Notes under the pieces: generated by a model
What the model saw: the letters and a program-made list of their open reading frames with translations, nothing else
Told to the model about the DNA's origin: nothing
Database searches by the model: none
Translations under genes and position numbers: made by a program
Shown: positions 31,697 through 41,730 of the stretch, piece by piece
Numbering within the stretch: the first letter of the stretch is position 1
Layout of the letters: each line of letters opens with the position of its first letter
Origin: Camellia lanceoleosa
Lineage: Eukaryota; Streptophyta; Magnoliopsida; Ericales; Theaceae
Direction: 5' to 3'
Length of the DNA stretch: 64,000 nt
NCBI GenBank assembly: GCA_025200525.1
Contig: CM045768.1
Coordinates: forward strand, 45,231,022-45,295,021

Positions 31697-32540
31697 TTAC
31701 CGCCGCAGTTGTTCCGAAAGAATTGTCGGCAATGACCAGAGACTAGTTGATGAATTGTTATGCAACGCCATCCCCATCAACTTTTGGACTTCTTTTACTG
31801 AACGGGGGGAGCCGAGTTCCAAAATGGCTGTGACTTGCCTCGGGTTGGCTTCGATTCGTCGGTGATTAATGATGTAACCCAGGAATTTGCCAGAGCTGAT
31901 TCTGAACGCACACTTGGAAGCGTTCATTCTCAGATTTGCATAAGATCTTTGCTGAATGTCTTTTCTAGATTGGCTATATGATTCTCGTTTTCTTGGACTT
32001 GACCACCATATCATCGATGTATACTTCCATAGTGTGGCCGAGTTGCTCTTTGAACATGGCAGTGACCAATCTTTGGTAGGTTGCCCCTGCATTCTTTAGC
32101 CCAAAGGGCATAACTTTGTAGCAATAGGTTCCTCTTGGGGTGAGGAAGGCAGTTTTGTCCTGGTCATCTGGATGCATGACGATTTGATGGTAGCCTTTGT
32201 AAGCAACGATGAAGCTCATGCGTTGATGACGTGCCGTCGCATCGACGAGCTGGTCGATTCTAGGTAGAGGAAAACAGTCTTTGGGGCAAGCTTTGTTCAG
32301 ATCCGTGAAGTCGACGTACACTCGCCAGGTCCCATTTTTCTTTTTCACCACCGCTGTATTGGAGAGCCATGCAGGGTAAGTGACTTCTCTAATGGCCCTG
32401 GCATCAAGCAGTCTGTCTACCTCTTCAACAATGGCGGCAGTGTACTCTACGGCTGACCGTCGGCCTTTTTGAATGATCGGCTTACATTTCGGATCGACAT
32501 TCAGATGGTGCTGTGAAACTGATGGGTCTATTCCCGGCAT
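31697..32540 (-). pseudogene. pol: Tat-type element reverse transcriptase
   Basis: Two overlapping frames cover the domain. The first (32540-31974) has PAWLSNTAVVKKKNGTWR, DLNKACPKD, PLPRID, then motif A, which reads FIVAYKGYHQI: valine 112 replaces the catalytic aspartate. Motif C is YIDDM (174-178). A frameshift near 31990 moves the thumb (KCAFRISSGKFLGYII) to the next frame. Loss of the motif A aspartate alone would abolish activity. Confidence 0.9.
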
Positions 32541-32594
32541 TTCGTACAGAGTCTACGCAAAGACGTCAAGGTTGTTGAGCAAGAAAGCGATCAG

Positions 32595-33392
32595 CTACTG
32601 CCTGTCGGCCTGATTTAGAGAGGCACCGATCATGAAGAACTTTTCTGGGCTTCCATCAATGTCCACTTGGTCTAAATCTTCCATGGCCTTCTCATTTGGA
32701 TACCGCCTAACGTCATCCAGGATCTCTCGATTCGGCACCTCAATGGAGTTTACTTGCAGTTCCTTCGGCGTTCTGGTGGCAAAGAGATAACATGCTTGTG
32801 CCGATTTCTGGGATCCGCAGATTTGCTCAATGCCGTGTTCTGTTGGGAAACGTAACAGTTGATGATAGGTGCTTGGAACGGCCTGCAATGTATGCAACTA
32901 CGTTCGCCCCATGATGAGATTGTATGGTGAGGGCAGCCTGACGACCAAGAATTCCACATTCACCGTTTTGGAGCCAGCTCGAACGGGTAAGCGGATCTTT
33001 CCCAAGGGGTACTCTAGAGTGGCATTGAAGCCGAATAGTGGATAAAGGGCCGGAGTCAAGTCCGACTTGTTGAATCCGAGTTTGGTGAAGGTTTTATAAT
33101 ATATAACCTCCGAGGTACTACCCTGGTCGATAAGAACGCGTTCGACGGTGAACCGATTTAAGCACAGCTCAACAACCAATGGATCGATGTGAGGGAGTGC
33201 TACACCAATCAAATCAGAATCATCAAAGGTGATACTTGGCATTTCTCGGGGCCGCTTTGCAGGCGTGAGCTGCTGTTGGGGACCTGGATGTGATGGGATC
33301 GCATGCACGGCCAGGGCTACTGGCAGGCTGTATATCATGTGGACAGTGTCAAGCGGAAATGCATCCTGCGGAGGGGCAGGTGTTTCGACCAC
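32595..33392 (-). pseudogene. pol: Tat-type element protease and linker
   Basis: The 164-residue ORF has ITFDDSDLIGVALPH, then VLIDQGST with D89-Q-G as the active site (the Tat version of D-S-G), GFNATLEYPLGKIRLPV and NLIMGRT. After a stop the linker to RT (LHTLQAVPSTYHQLLRFPT) continues at 32897-32595, with ATRTPKELQV. The protease would cut the polyprotein. Confidence 0.85.
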
Positions 33393-33399
33393 ATTCTTC

Positions 33400-33800
33400 C
33401 GGACGCATTGGTGAAGACATTCGTCTTTTGCTAACTTTGCAAGCGGATTTGTTGTCGCATAGTGGCCGTTAGTTTCTTGCTGTGGGGGGCTTGGGATCGT
33501 CGATCATCTGCCCTCGGGGGTCACTCAGAAGCCTGGCACACCGTTCATTTGGATTTTTCTATTTCCAAGGCCAGATCGCGACGAAGGCGTTCGTTCTTAG
33601 CGATGATGTTGTCCAACCTCTATTTGGTTTGCCTAGCTTATGCAATGGTCGCTTGTATTGTCTTTCGCGTTGGGTTTGATGATGAGCGGAGGTCTGAGGC
33701 TGGTCTTGCTGCGATGGTTTGTTGTCCAAGCGAGTTGGCTGGAATGAGGTCACCTCTCTGTGCGGTCTTGTCAGTGGCTATCAGAGGATCTTTGGTCACG
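33400..33800 (-). pseudogene. gag: Tat-type gag remnant, mostly deleted
   Basis: On the minus strand an ATG at about 33807 opens a frame of roughly 60 residues (MAGVTKDPLIATD). A second short block with NIIAKNERLRRDLALEIE is typical of Tat Gag N-termini. Only about 400 bp separate the leader from protease, while a full gag would need well over 1 kb, so the conserved capsid part is missing. Confidence 0.55.
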
Positions 33801-33823
33801 CCTGCCATAGATGTATTTGAGTA

Positions 33824-33842
33824 TTCCTACAGACGGCACCAA
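33824..33842 (-). promoter_or_regulatory. primer binding site of the Tat-type element (tRNA-Asp type)
   Basis: On the minus strand TTGGTGCCGTCTG lies directly inside the 5' LTR. It resembles the aspartate-tRNA type primer sites (TGGCGCCGTTGCC) used by Tat and Athila elements. Confidence 0.65.
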
Positions 33843-33843
33843 T

Positions 33844-34247
33844 TGTGAAGAAGTGGTTTGAAAATACTCTTCAGATCCTGGAAGACGCTGGTGATCCTCA
33901 GCTAGTCACCTGAAAAGATGGAAACACTCCGGTCGGGGGTGCCGGAATTAGCACTCCGACGGAAAAATTAGTTCAGACACTCAAGATAGTTTCTTGTCTA
34001 AGTTATGTAGAGTGATTCTTACATACCTTTCTAGATTTGTGGTTCTTGTATTTATACTTACTTTTTTGGGCCTCAAGGCCTGAGCCTACTTTTATCCCAT
34101 TCACCTTATATTCATTCGGAGCTACTGACCCCCGTCCATTCGGCTTTACTAATGCATTCGGCGCCCTAGTTACGCAATACGAAGTCGAGTAGTATCTAGT
34201 TTCTGGGGTACGCGTCTCTCGACTCCTCTACTTATTCGACTCCCACA
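33844..34247 (-). repeat. Tat-type element 5' LTR
   Basis: Pairs with 23994-24396. It starts TGTGAAGAAGTGG and ends TATTCGACTCCCACA on the plus strand and is followed by the duplication TGTAT. Confidence 0.92.
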
Positions 34248-34252
34248 TGTAT

Positions 34253-35839
34253 ATAAACACTTCATCTTCTTCATATTGATTTTTCAAAGCCACTGTATTG
34301 GATGACAAAACAAATCTCAATGATAAAAAGCACTGAAGTTGGAAATTCCCAAACCTGCAAAATCCATAATCAAAGATAAAGGGATAAACTAGGTTGCATG
34401 GATAATATTATAGACTATATTTATTTTTGAAAAAAAAAGGAAGAAAAAAAGAAAAAAGGAAACATTTAATGTATTTTGCTAGAAGGCTAATATTGATGGA
34501 TAAGTGACATATGAAAGCTTACCATCATGGTAATGAAAAAGACCTTGAAGTAGCTAGAAATAAAGCTTTTATTACTAATGTCATTGTTAGATTTGTACTT
34601 GGTCTCATTTTGATTTTTTACTCAACTCAAAAAGCTTTGAATCCCAAGTACTTGGGATGGTTTCTTATTGTCTCATTTCAATCTATAAATTATTGCTTTG
34701 AATTCCATGTGTGAGTCATATCTTAGACCTTTGTGATGGATCTCAAAGATTTTTTCCACTCTGCTAGTGCTAGTATGTGAACTTAGAACCTGTAATCCAT
34801 TCAACAATCACTATTTCTATATAGCAGCATTAAGTAATTTATACATTATTCCCGCATAGAAACACAACACTCACATATCAGAAGTCAATACCCCATTTCT
34901 AAATGCATTTTGGTACTTGCATATGTGTTTGCATACAACTACAGATCTGTTGTGTTGATTATTTGATTAAGCTCATATAAGGAAGACAGGAAGTATAAAC
35001 AAACTTCATGGATGAATATTGAATAGACATGAGCGCCCTTTATGTTTGAAAGCAAAAGGATGAATACACACCAAATAGACCTGAGCATCCTTTATATTTG
35101 GAAGCAAAGAGATTATTATACAAAGGGACCTCTAATTTTTGGTGCCAGCATAAGATTAGAGATGAACATTATTTTCATCCCTAAACTCTTTAATCATTGC
35201 GTTAGCATTTCACAATGGCGGTTTGATAATATTAGTTAGAGTATGGTTGGCGAGCGAAAGTTCGAATGATTTTGGAGTCCAACAAAAGCTTAAATGGAAG
35301 ATGGAAAATTGAAAATGGAAACAATTATGCTAAGTGTGAAGAGACTGGCCTAATTAGTAATTAAATATTACTTCCATCAAATATGCATGTATATAATAAA
35401 GTTTTAAAAGAAAAAGAATTTTAGGTTGCGTATGGGCTTTATATCAGCTTAGGTGTCCTCTTAATAATAACATTATTCACAATGTGGAATATCATCATTT
35501 GTGTTATTTATTTTTTCCATGCTACAAATTTTAGTCAGAATTCAAAAAGAATTTGTGCTGATTTTGTTATTTCACGTTCCAACAAGACCTAATTACAGCT
35601 TGGTTCTATACTATGCTGTTAACAGACCTGTAAATAAGGATTCTTTACTGGATGAATTTGTTAATGGATCTGATATGTTTGGTGATTCTAGATTTAAACT
35701 TAAATTTCTTCACCGCTCACTCCTTTTTTTTTTCTTTTTTTTTTTTTTTTTGGAGTGAGGGTTTGAGGAAGCATTATGTCTTCAATGTTTCTTGTTATCA
35801 TGTATTGCAAGTTTGGTCTAAGATCTCAGTTCTATACAG
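34253..35839. other. intron-like noncoding region
   Basis: AT-rich, with poly-T at 35725-35750. A phrase GAGC(G/A)(C/T)CCTTTATGTTTG-like at 35031-35049 is repeated at 35083-35101 (52-bp period). A short open frame at 34511-34714 has no recognisable family. It ends in the acceptor-like TTCTATACAG. Confidence 0.35.
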
Positions 35840-35932
35840 GTCCTGCAAGCTTACGTCGATTTGAAGCTTGGGAGCTCTCTGCTAGATTTTGAATGCCATT
35901 TCAACGAAGCCATTGAGAAGAAGAAGCGATGA
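35840..35932 (+). CDS. possible last coding exon of an unidentified host gene
   Basis: After a pyrimidine-containing acceptor (TCTATACAG) the sequence opens VLQAYVDLKLGSSLLDFEC and runs 30 codons to a TGA at 35930, ending in EAIEKKKR. It is more GC-rich and more balanced in codons than the flanking DNA, and is followed by an AT-rich stretch like a 3' untranslated region. I do not recognise the family. If real, it and the exon-like piece at 21739-21955 could belong to one gene whose intron took in the Tat-type element. It may also be chance. Confidence 0.35.
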   Translation, partial: VLQAYVDLKLGSSLLDFECHFNEAIEKKKR

Positions 35933-36439
35933 GATGAGTTAAGTTGTTTTGTTATGTAGATAGATATAACTCCAATTGCAGTCTGTTCATTGAATAGTTG
36001 AATGCCACAAACAATGCTTATGGCACTAGCCTTATAAATGGGAAATGATACTTTTGAAATCTCGATCAGTTTATGATATACAATGAAGATATTACATACT
36101 AATGAATCAGGGCATGATATTTGTTTGTTATTGAAATATCTTTTGATTAAGCCTCTTTGAATGTGATGAGCATTTTTTTTTCGTGTAGTTGAATTTTAAT
36201 TTGGAGATAAACACATGGTCTGGTAATATGTTTGATATTTTCTATTTGGTTGTTAAGAAATTAAGAAAGGAATATAAGTTGATATTCAAACTACTATTTT
36301 TAGACTAATTCGTACAAAATCAAAAAATTTAAAAAAAGATCAAACTTTTAGAGATCAATTTTAGTTGTCTCAAAAAAATTATAACCTTTACATACCACTT
36401 TCATTTGTCCCAAAAACTAAAACTTTTAGAGACCACTTT
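35933..36439. other. AT-rich noncoding region
   Basis: Could include a 3' untranslated region. A phrase ACTTTTAGAGA recurs at 36346 and 36422. Nothing else is recognisable. Confidence 0.35.
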
Positions 36440-37690
36440 TGTAATAACCCCAACCCATGATTAACTGTTAAGCCATGATTAAGTATGTCTAATAAGTAAT
36501 TAAAATGAAATTCTATGTAAATTACATGTGCATAGCATTATTTGTGTTTATACCTACCTATCGTTGAAATATCTATTTCTATTTCTATTTTGTTCTAGGG
36601 ATTGAAGGTCTTATCGGCATCTGATCACGAAATTGACATGTTTTCTGTGTTAGTTAGAATTTTTAGAATTTTATGGTAGGTTGTGTAGCTTGACTTTTTC
36701 ATGCCCCCTCTTGGAAGCTCGAAAGAAGCCCTACAATCCGGACTCTCGTGGTTTTGAATCTAATCTCACAAGTGCAATGTGAAATTGATAAACACCAAAG
36801 AGTCTAAATACGACAAATTGTTTGGAAAATTGATTTTAAATAAAAAAATGCTAAAATTGGATTGCTTCGCCAGATACAGAGTCGCTACCTAAATATTTTA
36901 TTTTTTTGGAAAAATTTAGAAAATCCATGACTCATGCCAAAGGTCACATGTTCGTCATCACCAAAGTTGCCTCGGCTCGGGAACTTAGGTACGAGAGGGG
37001 AATGTCAGGAATTGAGCACCCTCGCTCGCCCGATCAAAGATCGGCCTTTACTAATCATGATACGACTTTTATCAACATTATATGCTCTTATTCCAGTTAT
37101 TAGGCTAGCATTACTATGTGATGTGCGCAAGCAAGTATAGACTAAAATTGCAAGAATTGGAACAATTCAATTTCATGTTTGTTTGTGAAAAGTGTTTGAA
37201 TTTTGTCACCTCAAGCGGGCTTAAAGTTTGTGAATTTGCCACTCAACAAAGTGGGTTTAAACGTACATTTATTGAATCGTTCTAATTCAAACAACAAGCC
37301 TTCCTCCATAGGCACCCAAGCAGTTTAACAAGTAAGCATTTAGCCTTATGGCAAGCATGCTAGTCATGGCAATTACTCACACTCATGCCAGTATGCTAAA
37401 GCACTAAAAACTCACCTAGTACTCCAAGCTAAGAAGATATGAGTTAGAACAATATGCATGATTCCTAACTATGCAAAATGTCTAATGCAACATATGCAAT
37501 ATGCAATTAATAGGCTCAGCTACTAATATGGCATATGGACCGATTTGATAACATGCGGTCTAAGCACGTATTCAACGAAGTATTGAAATGACAATGCAGT
37601 TAGAATGATGAACCGAGCCTCGATGCATGTAAGATAAATGAAATGGATGCAAGCATAAAGCATGCTAATTGAAACGTAATGCTCCTAAAC
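36440..37690 (-). repeat. inverted Ogre-type LTR fragment
   Basis: The left edge reads TGTAATAACCCC, a proper LTR terminus in inverted orientation. Within it GCCAGATACAGAGTCGC, GGTCACATGTTCGTCATCAC and the block around 37010-37120 match, in reverse complement, the last 700 bp of the 4-kb LTRs at 43320 and 55417 (for example 47000-47200). Farther on, CTAGTACTCCAAGCTAA at 37417-37433 matches the region near 46655. The match fades at about 37690, so the LTR 5' part is missing. Divergence is clearly higher than between the two 4-kb LTRs, so it is an older relative. Confidence 0.65.
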
Positions 37691-37697
37691 TAACTGA

Positions 37698-38829
37698 TGT
37701 TGGCTGAAAGGTACCACATTGAGGCCACTTAAGTTACAGTTTTAGTCTTTCAATTTTATTTATTTGGAAGAGATGATGTGTTTTGTGCACTTGTACAAAT
37801 TTGGCAGGAAATATGAAACTTCAATCAAAAGGAGCGCGAAAACAGACCCCCCATGCGAGAAGTGAAAAATCCGAGCCGGCCAAACTACCGCACGTGCGGC
37901 CAAGCTTCACCGTACGTGCGGCCCACGACCGCATGAGTGGCCCACACGACCGCATGAGCGGCCCACCTAGGGACGCATGCACGGACTTTTTGGTCTATTT
38001 TGCTCCGAATAAAAGAGGGAAAATCAGTCAAAACCGGGGGTTCGAAAAATCGATACAGAATAGAGGGAGGATAGTTTACCAAAGCTTGAAGGACACTTCC
38101 ATGGAGGTTTCTTCCTCATCTTCTTCCTCTTTCCACTCCTTCATGAGTGGCTAGTCGTCTTTCTAGAGTTTGATGAAACCCTAGCCATGTAATGGAATTT
38201 TTCATGAGCTTTAATTGTAAATTGGTTTGAATGAATGTATGGATGTTTTAGAAGTTTATAAATAATTGTTTCGTTCTTCTCTTCAAGCATTCTACTCTCT
38301 GTGATTGTTTAATGCTTTCCATACATTAGTATTCTTTGTGTTTGTATTCAAAGTACGAGACAAGTCATACTATGAGAGACGGGTCGTTTTGCTAACATAG
38401 TTTAGAGCAAACGACTCGTACTACTCGGGATGATTCGTGCCTGTATATTGAATACAACAACCCTCTTGATCAATATTTCAAAGTTGTAGTTGTGAAATAT
38501 TAGGTTGTTCAAACCGAATTGCAATTGGTGGTTGATGTTAAGTCTCATTCATGTGGTTAGTGGTGAATTCTCTACCCTAGGATTTTTCCCCCAATTCAGT
38601 AAACCCAATTTCATATATTATTGATAATTTAATTCCTTAATTTAATTTATTCGTTATTAAACTAGGTTATAAACAACCAATCTTTTTATCAAAATTAATT
38701 TAGGAATTTGGCATTTAAATTAGTTTAATTTCACAATAGTCCCTGTGGATTGATACCTAGACTTGCCATTATTCTAATAGAATTTGGTATAGTTTAGTAT
38801 TTAATTTTGGTGTGTTAAACAACCCATCA
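37698..38829 (+). repeat. Athila-type 5' LTR (3' border clear, 5' border estimated)
   Basis: The right border AACAACCCATCA stands just before the primer site. The phrase CCCTGTGGATTGATACCTAGACTT near its end is typical of Athila LTRs. Upstream it holds a series of GCGG-rich palindromic motifs (37888-37970). The start is taken as TGATGTTGGCTG, where the inverted Ogre-type LTR similarity ends. Confidence 0.5.
37888..37921. promoter_or_regulatory. palindromic CACGTG motifs in the Athila LTR
   Basis: CCGCACGTGCGG at 37888-37899 is a perfect 12-bp palindrome with a G-box core. An imperfect relative follows at 37910-37921 and GACCGCATGAG-type phrases follow that. Related palindromes recur in the 3' region at 61992-62005 and 62709-62739. 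Confidence 0.45.
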
Positions 38830-38834
38830 AATTT

Positions 38835-38853
38835 TGGCACCGTTGCCAAGGAC
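38835..38853 (+). promoter_or_regulatory. Athila-type primer binding site (tRNA-Asp type)
   Basis: TGGCACCGTTGCCAAGGAC is a close variant of the aspartate-tRNA primer site TGGCGCCGTTGCCGGGGA used by Athila elements, five bases after the LTR. Confidence 0.85.
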
Positions 38854-39233
38854 TTTTGGCGAAATTAGTTAATTTAAAGTTACATTCTTATTTTAATTTT
38901 TAGTTTAGGATTTTATGCTTTTGGTGTTGCTAAGTGTGCAGACCGTTTGAAATTGGAGCTATCATTGAAGTGCAAGCGGAGCGCAGCCGAGCTTAAAAAA
39001 CAAACCGCAGCACCAAAGTGAGTAAACAGAAGCAAACACTCACAATCAAAGCACCAAAGTGCTAAAACGAAAGTCAAACCTCAATTGGGGGTTGGAGACA
39101 ACGTCTACACGCCAAACACCCGCAAGACGAGTAAAGCATTTTCGTTAAACTGCTGTGAGTATTTCTCTTTTAGCATTCTGCTTTCGTAACTTAGTGCACC
39201 GAGTCGAAATTATTATGTGTGTAGGGGTAGTGT

Positions 39234-40766
39234 ATGCACGGGCGTCGTTCTTGTCGCCCTGAATTGTGGTGTTTGGACCTTGAACTAGAAAGGACCCTTA
39301 GGAGACTTAGGGCTTTTGCTCGTGTTCCTAGGCTTGAGTATTCATATCCATACATTGAGCCATTAGAGATAGCAGATCCTAATGTCTCGAATGTGCCTAA
39401 CCGGACCCTTAAGGATTATTTTACACCCACTGCATATACATTACCATCATGCATCCAATTGCCCAACACCACTGCTGCTCATTATGAGATTAAGTTCAGC
39501 ACCATACAAATGCTCCCATCATTCCATGGACTAACTCATGATGACTCTTATAAGCATTTGAATGAATTTCTGGAAATTTGCTCGACAGTGAGGATCCAGA
39601 ATTTCACAAATGAGGCCTTAATGTTGTGATTGTTTCCATTCTCGTTAAAGGATAAAGCCAAACACTGGATAAATTCTTTACCTGCTAATTCAATCACAAC
39701 TTGGGACCAATTACAGCAACGGTTCTTGGAGAAGCACTTTTCCATAGGTAAAACTAACCAACTTAGGCGAGCCATCACAAACTTTGCTCAAATGGATGGT
39801 GAGCAATTACATGAGACGTGGGAAAGACTTAGAGACCTTCTCCAACAGTGTCCCTACCACTAAGTGCCTGATTTGCAACTTGTTTAAACATTCTATTATG
39901 GCTTAATTGAGCCACACCGCCAAATGGTGGATTCGTCCTGTGGTGGGACATTTGTGTCTAAAAATGATGCTGAGGCATGGCAATTGTTTGAGAACTTAAG
40001 TGATAATTCCATTCACCATGCCTCTGCAGCCCAGCAAGTCCGACAACCCGTAGTTGGAGCCCCGAAAAGAGGGGGCATTTATGAGGTCGGGCAAAACCTA
40101 GAGTTAGCCCAACAAGTAGAGGCATTGTCCCGCAAGATGGACCAATTATTAGCTACGGGACATGCCCTTACCCAGCAAGATCAGCCTCAATTTCACGAGG
40201 CATATGTTATTTGTGCGAGCTCTGCTCATGACTTGAGTGAGTGCCCTCCAGCATCACAATTTCCAGAGTTAGTCCAAGAGCATGTTAATGCAGCTCAAGG
40301 ATTCTCCAACCTGGGTAATGATCCATACTCCAACACATATAATCCGGGATGGAGAAATCACCCTAATTTCTCATAGAGACCCCCTTCACAAGGCACTTCT
40401 TACAATCCTCCACCACCAAGGCAGAATTTCAATAATTTTTCCAACCAATCATCTTACCGACCACCGCAACCTTATAGACCCCCACAACCATACCGGCAAC
40501 CACAACCACAACCCCCGCCTGTTCCTCAGGGCAACTCTGCCTTTGAGACTCAGGTGTTGGAAGTTCTCTCAGAACTTAAGGGGTTAGCACCGATAGTTCA
40601 CTCTCACACTCACTCTATTGCCAAGATAAAGACCCAATTGGGTCAAATGGCTAACAACATGAATCGGAGAGAGGAGGGAAAATTACCAAGTCAAACTGTG
40701 GCCAACCCTAAGGGACAATACAGGCGGAGAGTTGGTGGGAATGGTAAGCAACATGAGCAAGTCTGA
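39234..40766 (+). pseudogene. gag: Athila-type gag
   Basis: The first ORF (131 residues) begins at 39234 and has RTLKDYFTPTAYTLPSCI and IQMLPSFHGLTHDDSYKHL, then a TGA at 39627. Next, in another segment, come FPFSLKDKAKHWINSLP, ITTWDQLQQRFLEKHF and RAITNFAQMDGEQLHETWERL, the retrotransposon Gag capsid core of Athila. After stops near 39863-39900 the FYYGL..RQMVDSS block and a coiled-coil NLELAQQVEALSRKMDQLL follow. A cysteine-poor relic of the zinc knuckle (near 40210) and a proline/glutamine-rich tail end the gene. Gag would form the particle; here it has at least four lesions. Confidence 0.85.
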
Positions 40767-41111
40767 CGGTGGTTGCTTTAAGAAGTGGTAGGAAGTTAGA
40801 GCCTCAGTCAGTTGCGTCTAATGCAACTACAGTTAGGAAGGGTGACCACGGTGGTTCACCTACTGAGAGCAAGGGTGAGGGAGAAATACTTAAGAGGGAT
40901 GATTTAGTCCCTAGTACTTCACTTGAGCCCAAGGCACCATATGTGCCTAAGGCACTCTTTCCCCAGTGCCTTGATACACCATCCCCTTTTAATAAGAAGG
41001 CGGCATCTATGGAGGCAATGATGGAAGTCTTTAAATAGGTAAAAATCAACCTCCCCCTGTTGGAGGTAATTAAGCAAGTACCATCATATGCCAAATTTCT
41101 GAAGGACCTTT

Positions 41112-41588
41112 GTGCATAAAAGCGTAAATCTAGGACACATGTGTCCCAAAGGTCCTATTCACGAACAAGTAAGCTCCATCTTGTTGAATGATACACCTCC
41201 TAAGCTTAAGGACCCGGGAGCCCCGACCATTGCATGCATTATAGGGGACCATTTCATTGATAGGGCCTTATTGGATTTAGGGGCTAGTGTTAATTTGTTG
41301 CCGTATTCCGTGTACGAGGAATTTGGGCTTGGTGAGTTAAAGCCCACTACTGTTACTCTTCAGTTGGCTGACTGGTCCCTCAAAGTGCCACGAGGCATGA
41401 TTGAGGATGTGCTAGTTAAGGTTGATAGGTTCTACTTCCCTGTTGACTTTTTGGTTTTAGATATGGAACCGGTAGCCAGTCCTAGGAAACAAATCCCGGT
41501 GATCTTGGGTCAACCTTTCTTGGCTATGGCCAATGCTTGCATTAATTGTCGGACCGGGGTGATGGAAGTTTCATTTGGTAACATGTAA
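41112..41588 (+). pseudogene. pol: Athila-type aspartic protease
   Basis: A 158-residue open segment with PGAPTIACIIGDHFIDRALL, LDLGASVNLLPYSVYEEFGL (active site D-L-G-A-S, the Athila form), LQLADWSLKVPRGMIEDV and ILGQPFLAMANACINC. It is upstream of RT in one transcriptional unit. The stop at 41586 precedes a diverged linker (41589-41730). Confidence 0.85.
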
Positions 41589-41730
41589 GTGAAACTTAAT
41601 GTTTTCCAAGCATCACAACAACCTCATGAGAGAGAGGAGTGCTTATTAGTGGATGTCGTGGATGAGATTGTGGAGGAGGCTTTGCCCTCTATTCTTGTAG
41701 AGGACCCTTTATCGGCTTGTCTAGCTCATT

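Larger units (their letters stand above)
23994..34247 (-). mobile_element. complete Tat-type Ty3/gypsy LTR retrotransposon, 10.25 kb
   Basis: LTRs of 403 and 404 bp bound the element and a perfect 5-bp duplication TGTAT lies outside them (23989-23993 and 34248-34252). On the minus strand the order is 5' LTR (right), primer site, short gag remnant, protease, RT, RNase H, a second RNase H, integrase, then about 5 kb holding an opposite-strand gene and tandem repeats, a polypurine tract and the 3' LTR (left). Dual RNase H and a large antisense-gene-bearing 3' region are known for the Tat clade. By eye the LTRs differ at roughly 18 sites, mostly transitions. Most of gag is missing. Confidence 0.9.

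Noticed and set aside
34511..34714. 67-residue open frame between the Tat-type element and the possible last exon
   Set aside because: No family match, AT-rich composition and no convincing splice sites; not enough to call an exon.
38835..38853. Possible tRNA gene fragment
   Set aside because: Only the 3'-end complement of a tRNA is present, directly after an LTR, so it is a primer binding site.
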